A stretch of 35,302 nucleotides of DNA. It comes from JAAYEL01 sp964345835 (GTDB lineage: Bacteria > Bacillota > Clostridia > Tissierellales > Peptoniphilaceae). The stretch spans positions 1 to 35,302 of the forward strand of contig CAYFSL010000010.1 in assembly GCA_964345835.1 (NCBI GenBank). Direction: 5' to 3'. The notes under the pieces were generated by a model. It searched no databases. It worked only from the letters and a program-made list of their open reading frames with translations, and was not told the origin of the DNA. The position numbers were made by a program, and so were the translations under genes. Shown one piece after another: positions 24,808-31,268 of the stretch; the first letter of the stretch is position 1, and each line of letters begins with the position of its first letter.

Positions 24808-24836
24808 TTGACAAAAGAAATTAAAGTTGGTACTAT
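24808..24836 (+). promoter_or_regulatory. Sigma-A promoter of the T-box operon
   Basis: TTGACA (24808-24813), a 17-base spacer and TACTAT (24831-24836). The predicted start near 24843 coincides with the beginning of the T-box leader. Confidence 0.8.
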
Positions 24837-24842
24837 ATCATC

Positions 24843-25115
24843 AACGTAAATTTAAGGATTATCAACTATGAAGAGATGAGTAATCTATATGATTCTTTTA
24901 CAGAGAGTCCCAGTAGCTGAGAAGGGGTGTAGATAGTATAGGTGAATAAAGACTTGGAGTTTCATGCAGGATATTTTGATGGCATGACGTGGTTTGCACG
25001 TTACAGCAGATAAAGTATTTATACTTGGTAAGGTGTATGTGGTGACACATGCATAAATTTGGGTGGTAACACGGTAGCAGGCTCTCGTCCCAGTTCTCAA
25101 CTGGGAGAGGGCTTA
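24843..25115 (+). ncRNA. T-box leader, specifier probably Lys AAA
   Basis: tRNA-sensing leader that controls the amino acid transporter operon behind it. Visible landmarks in order: the AGTA loop-E-like motif near 24879, the AGAGAGTCCC and GCTGAGAAGG stem I arms (24902-24925), the specifier region GTGAATAAAGAC (24942-24953), the antiterminator box GGGTGGTAACACGG (25061-25074), and a terminator hairpin (about 25082-25112) with a T-rich tail. By the usual GTGAA-n-specifier pattern the specifier is AAA (24948-24950), Lys. The box base after TGG is T, which pairs with a discriminator A, as in tRNA-Lys; this argues against Asp GAC or Asn AAT in the same loop. T-box identity is near certain, the specifier is inference. 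Confidence 0.9.
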
Positions 25116-25164
25116 TTTTAATTTAAAAACAAAAAAATAAATCAAATATAAAGGAGAAAGCATA

Positions 25165-25983
25165 ATGAAGAAAAGGTTTTTATTGATGGCACTTGTTGCA
25201 AGCATGGTTATATCCCTGGTAGGATGTGCTGGTAAAAAGGAAAATCAAGCGGATAGTAAGGTTCTAAGGGTTGGAATGGAGGCGGGCTATCCACCGTTTA
25301 ATTGGACCCAAAAGGACGATTCTAATGGGGCTGTGCCTATAGAGGGATCGCCAGAGTTTGCCAATGGATATGATGTGCAAATGGCGAAAAAGATTGCTGA
25401 GGGTTTAGGTAAGGAAGTTGTTATTGTTAAGACCGAATGGGATGGATTAGTACCTGCCCTTTTATCAGGTAAAATAGATGTAATAATTGCGGGAATGAGT
25501 CCAACTAAGGAAAGGGCTATTAAGATAGATTTTTCAGATAGCTATTATTCATCAGACCTAGTATTGGTTGTAAAGGAAGATGGACCTTATGCTAATGCAA
25601 AGTCTAAGGCTGATTTCAAGGGGGCTAAGGTAGTTGCCCAATTGAATACCTTCCACGATACAGTAGTTGACCAGATAGAGGGAGTTGACCACCTAACACC
25701 TATGTCAGATTTCCCAGTAATGAGGGTGGCGGTACAAAGTGGTAAGGCGGATGCCTATGTGGCAGAAAGACCAGAAGCTCAATCGGCGGAAAAGGCTGGA
25801 GTGGGATTGAAGATGGTTGACCTATCTGATGGATTTAAGGCTTCAGCAGAGGATACTCAGGTATCTGTTGGTATTAAAAAGGGGTCTGATTTAAAGGGCA
25901 AAATCAATGAAATTCTTTCAAAGATTCCACTTGAGGAAAGAAACAAGATGATGTCTGATATGCAAGATAAGCAAGCTAAGTAA
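25165..25983 (+). CDS. Amino acid ABC transporter substrate-binding lipoprotein
   Basis: Extracellular solute-binding protein (family 3 type, SBP_bac_3) of 272 residues, tethered to the membrane as a lipoprotein. The signal peptide is MKKRF plus a hydrophobic stretch ending in the lipobox LVGC, so the mature protein starts at Cys21. The binding domain shows VGMEAGYPPFNW (about 37-48), GYDVQMAKKIAEGLGKEV (about 69-86), W(D)GLVPALLSGKIDVIIAGMSPT (about 93-115) and AYVAERPEAQ, where bound amino acids are usually held. AAAGGAG precedes ATG 25165. It is the first gene of a three-gene transporter operon under the T-box leader. Cationic or polar amino acids fit; lysine is the favoured ligand because of the leader, not because of a diagnostic residue. 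Confidence 0.92.
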   Translation: MKKRFLLMALVASMVISLVGCAGKKENQADSKVLRVGMEAGYPPFNWTQKDDSNGAVPIEGSPEFANGYDVQMAKKIAEGLGKEVVIVKTEWDGLVPALLSGKIDVIIAGMSPTKERAIKIDFSDSYYSSDLVLVVKEDGPYANAKSKADFKGAKVVAQLNTFHDTVVDQIEGVDHLTPMSDFPVMRVAVQSGKADAYVAERPEAQSAEKAGVGLKMVDLSDGFKASAEDTQVSVGIKKGSDLKGKINEILSKIPLEERNKMMSDMQDKQAK

Positions 25984-26023
25984 ATAGCCTCAACCATAAA
26001 TGATTAAATAGGAAGGAAAATAT

Positions 26024-26764
26024 ATGGAATTTCTAAATACTGTCAAAGAGATATTGGTAAATTATTACCCCATGTTTCTTAGGGGGGCTGGATATACGCT
26101 ACTAATCTCACTGATAAGTACGATAGTTGGTTTAGTTATAGGTATGGTTATAGGGATAGTAAGAACTATACCAGAGCAAAAAAACAAGCTATTAAACTTT
26201 GTCCTAAAATTTGTTAAATTCATAATGAATATATATGTCCAAGTTCTTAGGGGTACACCTATGATAGTTCAAGCATCACTATTTTATTATGGCTTGAAAA
26301 TATCAGCTAATATTGACCTTTCACCTTTAACTTCTGCCTTTATAGTTGTTTCTATAAATACAGGAGCCTACATGGCGGAGGTTGTAAGAGGCGGTATAAT
26401 ATCTATAGATAAGGGGCAGTTTGAAGCTGCCAACGCCTTAGGTATGGGGCATTTTAAGACTATGGTATATGTAGTCCTACCCCAGGCCTTCAGAAATATT
26501 ATTCCTGCAGTGGGAAATGAATTTATAGTAAATATCAAGGATACATCAGTTCTTAATGTAATTTCTGTAAGCGAACTTTTCTTTACCACAAAAAGTATCG
26601 TTGGATCCACCCTGGCCTACTTTGAGACCTACCTGATAACTTCAGTAATTTACCTGATAATGACTTTAAGTATAGCCTATCTACTTGGAAGGTTGGAAAG
26701 AAAATTATCAGGGTCTGAAAATTATGAGCTCATAGAAACAGGGATTTTAAAAAGTGGTAACTAG
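26024..26764 (+). CDS. Amino acid ABC transporter permease
   Basis: Inner membrane permease of the HisM/GlnP (HEQRo) family, 246 residues with about five helices (roughly 17-45, 60-85, 88-115, 150-170 and 200-222). The EAA loop that docks the ATPase is EAANALGMGHFKTMVYVVLPQ-like (about 131-151, key residues Glu131, Ala132, Ala133 and Gly138). It pairs with the ATPase encoded 9 bases downstream; since only one permease gene is present it probably forms a homodimer. GGAAGGAAAA precedes ATG 26024. Family and role are secure; substrate follows the operon. Confidence 0.94.
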   Translation: MEFLNTVKEILVNYYPMFLRGAGYTLLISLISTIVGLVIGMVIGIVRTIPEQKNKLLNFVLKFVKFIMNIYVQVLRGTPMIVQASLFYYGLKISANIDLSPLTSAFIVVSINTGAYMAEVVRGGIISIDKGQFEAANALGMGHFKTMVYVVLPQAFRNIIPAVGNEFIVNIKDTSVLNVISVSELFFTTKSIVGSTLAYFETYLITSVIYLIMTLSIAYLLGRLERKLSGSENYELIETGILKSGN

Positions 26765-26773
26765 GAGTCTAAT

Positions 26774-27505
26774 ATGGGTGAAAAGATAATTGAAGTAGTA
26801 GATTTAAAAAAATCATTTGGTAATAATGAGGTCTTAAAAGGAATAGATTTTAGTGTAAATGAGGGAGAGGTTGTAACCATAATAGGATCTTCAGGGTCGG
26901 GTAAATCAACCCTTCTTAGGTGCTTAAACCTCTTGGAAGTTCCAGATTCTGGTCAGATTTTGTTTGAAGGAAATAATGTCCTAGACCCCAAGCTAGATGC
27001 GAATAAGTATAGAAGGCAGTTGGGGATGGTATTCCAACAGTTTAACCTCTTCAATAATATGACCGCTTTAAGGAATTGTACCATTGGTCAAGAAAAGGTT
27101 ATAGGAAGGAAGACTGAAGAGGCTAGGAAAAAGGCTGAACACTACTTAAATTTAGTAGGTATGGGAAGCTATTTGAATGCGAGACCCTCTCAACTTTCAG
27201 GTGGACAAAAGCAGAGGGTTGCCATAGCAAGAGCCCTTGCTATGGAGCCAAAGGCTATCTTATTTGACGAGCCTACATCAGCCCTTGACCCAGAGATGGT
27301 AGCAGAGGTATTAAATACCATGACTAGCCTGGCGGAGATGGGCTTTACAATGGTAGTTGTTACCCATGAAATGGAATTTGCCAAGAAGGTTTCCGACAAG
27401 GTGGTATTTATGGATAAGGGAGTTATTGCGGTTCAGGGAAGCCCTGAAGAGGTCTTTAATAATCCAGATAATGCCAGGATGAAGGAATTTTTAGGAATCC
27501 TTTAA
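26774..27505 (+). CDS. Amino acid ABC transporter ATP-binding protein
   Basis: ATPase subunit of the polar amino acid transporter (HisP/GlnQ type), 243 residues. Walker A is GSSGSGKST (about 38-46), the Q loop is in GMVFQQFNLF (about 80-89), the signature is LSGGQKQR (about 140-147), Walker B is ILFDEPTSALD (about 161-171) and the switch His is in VVTHEME (about 197-203). The D-loop Ser-Ala-Leu-Asp is present. The start codon is ATG 26774, 9 bases after the permease stop, with AGGAG in between. It ends the operon, before a strong bidirectional terminator. Confidence 0.95.
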   Translation: MGEKIIEVVDLKKSFGNNEVLKGIDFSVNEGEVVTIIGSSGSGKSTLLRCLNLLEVPDSGQILFEGNNVLDPKLDANKYRRQLGMVFQQFNLFNNMTALRNCTIGQEKVIGRKTEEARKKAEHYLNLVGMGSYLNARPSQLSGGQKQRVAIARALAMEPKAILFDEPTSALDPEMVAEVLNTMTSLAEMGFTMVVVTHEMEFAKKVSDKVVFMDKGVIAVQGSPEEVFNNPDNARMKEFLGIL

Positions 27506-27516
27506 TACTCAAAAAA

Positions 27517-27559
27517 CAAACCCCACAAAATTTCGAGGCCGAAATTTGCGGGGTTTTTA
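27517..27559. terminator. Bidirectional terminator between the transporter and flavodiiron genes
   Basis: A long stem (27518-27535 with 27540-27556, AAACCCC at its base, one mismatch and one bulge, loop AGGC). Five T follow on the plus strand and TTTGTTTTTTG on the minus strand, fitting the two convergent genes. Confidence 0.9.
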
Positions 27560-27580
27560 ATTTAATTAATATAATCTATC

Positions 27581-28795
27581 TTATTTGCCAAGTGATTTAG
27601 CAATAACGTCCACTAGGTTCATTATTTCATCATACTTATCTTCTCTTAATGAAGAAGTAAAGTGAGTGAATTTGTCGTTTAAGATTTCCATGTTCTTCAT
27701 CTTACCGAACATTTCAGTCATAATCCTACCAGATTGTGGAGCCCATGAACCATTTTCAACTAGGGCAACCTTACGGTTTTGTAGGTTAAGCATGATCATG
27801 TCTTCTAATAAAGTCTTTACTGGTGGGTAAAGAGTTAGGTTGTAAGTTACAGAACATACTAGGATGTGGCTGTATTTGAAAGCATCAGCTATGATGTATG
27901 AATGGTGAGTTTTTGAAGCATCATACATTCTCATCTTAGTAACGCCTCTCTTAGCTAGTTCGTTAGCCATGATGTGAGCTACATTTTCAGTATTGCCATA
28001 CATTGAACCGTAAACTATTAGGACACCTTCTTCTTCTGGTGTATATGATGCCCATTTAACGTGTTTGTCAATGAAGTAGTCAAGGTCAGTTCTCCAAACT
28101 GGTCCGTGAAGTGGAGCAAACATTTTAATCTTGTCTAGTAGAGGTTCAGCCTTGTTTAATAGGGCCATAGTCTTGTCACCATACTTACCAACTATGTTAG
28201 TGTAGTATCTTCTAGCGTGGTCTAAGAATTCACCTTCGAAGTCAACTTCGTCGTTGAATAGTCTACCATCAAGCTTACCAAATGTTCCGAAAGCATCTGC
28301 AGAATAAAGAACTCCTGTGTGTAGGTCAAGAGTTACTATTACTTCTGGCCAGTGAACCATAGGTGCTGATAAGAAAGTAAGAGTGTGCTTTCCTAATTCA
28401 AGGGTATCTCCTTCTTTAACGAATACACAATTGTGAGCGTCTATATCGAAGCCAAAGTTCTTAGCGAATCTCTTTCCAGGTACACTCATAACTAGAGTTG
28501 CATTAGGGAATTTTTCCATAAGAAAACCAAATGATGAAGCGTGGTCAGGTTCAAAGTGGTTCATTACTATGTAGTCAAGATCTCTTCCATCTAATACATA
28601 TTCGATGTTGTCTACAAATTCTCTAGCAAAGTTCCAGTCAACTGTATCAACTAAAGCAGTTTTTTCGTCAAGGATTACATAAGAGTTGTATGTAACTCCT
28701 TCTGGAAGTGGGTGGATGTTCTCAAAAAGAGAAATTCTGTTGTCAGTTACGCCTACATAAAAAGTATCTTCGGCAATTTGTCTTACGTTATGCAT
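27581..28795 (-). CDS. fprA: Flavodiiron protein (FprA family oxygen/NO reductase)
   Basis: Cytoplasmic A-type flavoprotein, 404 residues, that reduces O2 to water or NO to N2O and so protects an anaerobe. The metallo-beta-lactamase-like domain (1-250) has all diiron ligands: His80, Glu82, Asp84 and His85 in HFEPDH, His148 in MVHWPE, Asp167 in SADAFG and His230 in LHGPVW. The flavodoxin domain (255-404) binds FMN through YGSMYGNTE (262-270). There is no rubredoxin domain, so the electron donor must be a separate protein, not in this window. AGGAGG precedes the start codon by 5 bases. It has its own promoter and a structured leader of about 170 bases. Codon use is of the highly expressed kind, unlike the neighbouring Abi and Sbc genes. 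Confidence 0.96.
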   Translation of the reverse strand: MHNVRQIAEDTFYVGVTDNRISLFENIHPLPEGVTYNSYVILDEKTALVDTVDWNFAREFVDNIEYVLDGRDLDYIVMNHFEPDHASSFGFLMEKFPNATLVMSVPGKRFAKNFGFDIDAHNCVFVKEGDTLELGKHTLTFLSAPMVHWPEVIVTLDLHTGVLYSADAFGTFGKLDGRLFNDEVDFEGEFLDHARRYYTNIVGKYGDKTMALLNKAEPLLDKIKMFAPLHGPVWRTDLDYFIDKHVKWASYTPEEEGVLIVYGSMYGNTENVAHIMANELAKRGVTKMRMYDASKTHHSYIIADAFKYSHILVCSVTYNLTLYPPVKTLLEDMIMLNLQNRKVALVENGSWAPQSGRIMTEMFGKMKNMEILNDKFTHFTSSLREDKYDEIMNLVDVIAKSLGK

Positions 28796-28854
28796 ATTCT
28801 CCTCCTATTAATTTGAAATTGATTCTAAAATATAGCTTTCAATAGCAGATATTA

Positions 28855-28969
28855 TCCTCCCTTGAGAGGAAAACACTTTCACAGCCTCTAAGCTCGGGCT
28901 TTATAGGCTTGTGAAATCCCGTAAACAAGATGTTAAACGGTTGTATTGTGCTAATACCGCATCAAAGTT
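28855..28969 (-). ncRNA. Structured leader of the flavodiiron gene (unassigned RNA)
   Basis: Read on the minus strand, the predicted transcript start is at the head of a stem GATGCGGTATT closed by AATA, CCG and CATC (28929-28963, with bulges). Next is a long hairpin with TTTCACA/TGTGAAA and GCCT/AGGC (about 28876-28916), then TCCTC (28866-28870) that can pair with the adjacent GAGGA (28855-28859) or with the ribosome site of the gene (28801-28806). No known riboswitch was recognised. Because the next gene encodes an Abi_2 protein, an Abi-associated RNA on the plus strand is the alternative, but I see no plus-strand promoter for it. Confidence 0.45.
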
Positions 28970-28998
28970 ATACTACTATAAATTGCCCATTTTGTAAA
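28970..28998 (-). promoter_or_regulatory. Promoter of the flavodiiron gene
   Basis: On the minus strand TTTACA (28998-28993), a 17-base spacer and TAGTAT (28975-28970). Transcription would start near 28963, exactly at the first stem of the leader. Confidence 0.6.
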
Positions 28999-29102
28999 GC
29001 TAGTCAGGAAAATATTTTCACAATATTAACAATAAATATATTATATAAGGCTTTATTGTTGTTTTACCCTGTAAAATGTTAGAATATTTAAAGGAGGATG
29101 GT

Positions 29103-30041
29103 ATGGCAAAATATTTTAAGACCCTAGATGAACAGGTCGAACTCCTTAGAGGGAGAGGCCTTATTATAGAAAATGAAGAAAAGGCTAAGGACAAGCTATT
29201 AAATTATAATTTCTACAAATTGGTTAATGGTACTAAGGAGTTTTTCTGCCGGGAAGATAATCCCCAGATCTATAGGAAGGGGGTTGAATTTAGGGAGCTA
29301 AATAAACTCCACGAGTTTGACAAGGAGATAAAGACTCATTTTCTAACAAGTATTTTAGATATAGAAAGACACTTAAGGTCAATCATTTCCTACGTCTTTA
29401 TGAAACACCACCCAGAGGCAAATTCATATTTAAATCCTGATAATTTCAACGGAGAAAAGGACCTTATAACTACTAATATAAGCACCTTTGTAAAGACAAT
29501 TGATAATTACAAGGAAGAAGAAAACTACAAGAAATCAATTAGTCACTACAGCAATAAATATAAGCATGTCCCTTTTTGGTTCCTAATAAACTTTATTTCT
29601 TTTGGAAAGCTAATTAACTTTTATCAAACTATGAAGGAAGAGGAGGCTTATGAGGTTGCAAATATTTTTACCAAGTTTTTGACTGACAATATAGAAGAAG
29701 CTGAGGGTTACTATATTACCGTCAAGCAATTCGAATCAGCTATTTTAAATATAAAAAATGTTAGAAACATTGTAGCCCATGACAACCTAATTCTATCCTA
29801 TAGATTTGACCAAGATATATACTATATTAAGCCCATTCACGACAAGTGGGATATAGGAATAGATGACAAGAGGGATAATCTATTCAATGTCTACCTGGTT
29901 AGCCAGCTTTTCCTTACTAAGAGTCAGTTCAGGGACTTAACCTTTAATATACAAAAAAGTTTAGAGGAGCTTGATGGGGAGATTGATGAGATAGCTTATG
30001 AAAAATTGATATTATCGTTGGGATTTCCAGAGGAATTTTAG
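29103..30041 (+). CDS. Abi_2 (AbiD/AbiF) family HEPN protein
   Basis: Protein of 312 residues in the Abi_2 family, named after lactococcal phage abortive infection genes and thought to be HEPN ribonucleases that stop growth on infection. The N-terminal marks are FKTLDEQVELLRGRGL (about 5-20), KLLNYNFYKLVNGTKEFF and FDKEIKTHFL, then DIERHLRSIISYVF near 92-105. The HEPN RNase motif R-x4-H is RNIVAH (Arg221 to His226). ATG 29103 is taken because GGAGG is 6 bases upstream; ATG 29076 lacks a ribosome site. It stands alone between a flavodiiron gene on the other strand and sbcD. Base and codon use match its neighbours, so recent transfer is not evident. Relatives of this family have been linked to a nearby regulatory RNA; see the leader entry. 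Confidence 0.85.
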   Translation: MAKYFKTLDEQVELLRGRGLIIENEEKAKDKLLNYNFYKLVNGTKEFFCREDNPQIYRKGVEFRELNKLHEFDKEIKTHFLTSILDIERHLRSIISYVFMKHHPEANSYLNPDNFNGEKDLITTNISTFVKTIDNYKEEENYKKSISHYSNKYKHVPFWFLINFISFGKLINFYQTMKEEEAYEVANIFTKFLTDNIEEAEGYYITVKQFESAILNIKNVRNIVAHDNLILSYRFDQDIYYIKPIHDKWDIGIDDKRDNLFNVYLVSQLFLTKSQFRDLTFNIQKSLEELDGEIDEIAYEKLILSLGFPEEF

Positions 30042-30116
30042 CTAGAAGTTCCTTTGTTAAGTATTTTACCCAGTTTAAGTATCATTTCGATTAATAGAGA
30101 ATAGGAAAGAAAAATT

Positions 30117-31268
30117 ATGAAAATATTACACCTGGCAGACCTTCACCTGGGAAAGAGGGTCAATGCTTTTAATATGATAGAGGACCAGGCCTTTGCCCTG
30201 AAAAACATTTTAGACCTAGCAGAAAAAGAGGGAGTAGACTTGGTCCTGATAGCGGGGGATGTATACGACCAAAAACTCCCATCAAATGAAGCACTTGCTT
30301 TATTTGATAACTTCCTTACAGAATTGACAAGAAGGGATATTAAATGTCTTATAATACCTGGTAACCATGATTCAGAGGATAGGCTGACCTTTGCTAGTCA
30401 GCTATTAAAAGAAAGTGGGATATATTTTGCTAGGCAGGGAGATAATTTTTATGAACAAGTGGTCCTTAAAGATGAATACGGACCTGTAAATTTTTACCTC
30501 CTGCCCTACTTAAAGCCGATAGATTTGAAAGGGAGGAAAGGGGGCAAGAAAGACCTAGATGATATAGAAATAGATGATTTTCAAAAGGCCCTTTCCCATG
30601 TTGTAGAAACTATTGACATAGACAAGAGCCAAAGAAATGTAATGATGGTCCACCAATTTATAGTGGGGGCTGAAAGGAGCGACTCGGAAGAAATTTACCT
30701 GGGTGGTCTTGAAGCTGTCTCCCTAGATATATTCGATGATTTTGATTACGTAGCCATGGGCCATATCCATAAGAGGCAAAGCTTTAGGGATGGGATGGTT
30801 TCATATCCAGGGTCTTTGCTTAAATATTCTAAGTCTGAAGCTAATTATAAGAAATCAATAAGGATAGTAAATATATACTCAAAAGGTGAAATAAAGATTG
30901 AGGAATTTGAAATTCCATATCTTAGGGACATGAGGGTAATTGAAGGCTACCTTGAAGACCTCTTAAAAAATGGACTTGCAGATGCAGCTAAAGGGGATTA
31001 TATCCATGCCGTCTTGTATGATGAGGATGAACAGGTAGATGCTATAGGCCAGTTAAGGCAAATTTACCCTAATATTATGACCCTGGTTTACCAGGACCAG
31101 GGGAAAGAAGACCTAGACCTAGAGGATATTGAGTTAAAAGAAAAGAAAGACCCTCTTAAGCTCTTTGAAGAGTTTTATGAGATAAGGAATAACAAGAAAC
31201 TTGATGAGGAAAAAAAGGCCCTTATCAGTTCTTATGTTAAGAAGATATGGGGGGCATATGAAGATTAA
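30117..31268 (+). CDS. sbcD: Exonuclease subunit SbcD (Mre11-like)
   Basis: Nuclease subunit of the SbcCD complex, which trims hairpins and protein-blocked ends of double-stranded DNA. It has 383 residues with the five metallophosphoesterase motifs: ADLHLG (7-12, Asp8 and His10), AGDVYD (about 46-51), GNHDSEDR (about 83-90), MVHQF (about 180-184) and GHIHKRQ (about 218-224), followed by a C-terminal capping and SbcC-binding region. AGGAAAG precedes ATG 30117 by about 10 bases. Its 3' end overlaps the start of sbcC by 11 bases, the usual coupled arrangement. Length is normal. Confidence 0.95.
   Translation: MKILHLADLHLGKRVNAFNMIEDQAFALKNILDLAEKEGVDLVLIAGDVYDQKLPSNEALALFDNFLTELTRRDIKCLIIPGNHDSEDRLTFASQLLKESGIYFARQGDNFYEQVVLKDEYGPVNFYLLPYLKPIDLKGRKGGKKDLDDIEIDDFQKALSHVVETIDIDKSQRNVMMVHQFIVGAERSDSEEIYLGGLEAVSLDIFDDFDYVAMGHIHKRQSFRDGMVSYPGSLLKYSKSEANYKKSIRIVNIYSKGEIKIEEFEIPYLRDMRVIEGYLEDLLKNGLADAAKGDYIHAVLYDEDEQVDAIGQLRQIYPNIMTLVYQDQGKEDLDLEDIELKEKKDPLKLFEEFYEIRNNKKLDEEKKALISSYVKKIWGAYED

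Noticed and set aside
24885..25100. Minus-strand open frame of 71 codons
   Set aside because: It lies wholly within the T-box leader, has no ribosome site and encodes nothing recognisable.
28947..28963. GTGCTAATACCGCATC resembles a stretch of 16S rRNA
   Set aside because: Only about 12-14 bases match and the flanks do not follow 16S rRNA; it is better explained as one arm of the leader stem.
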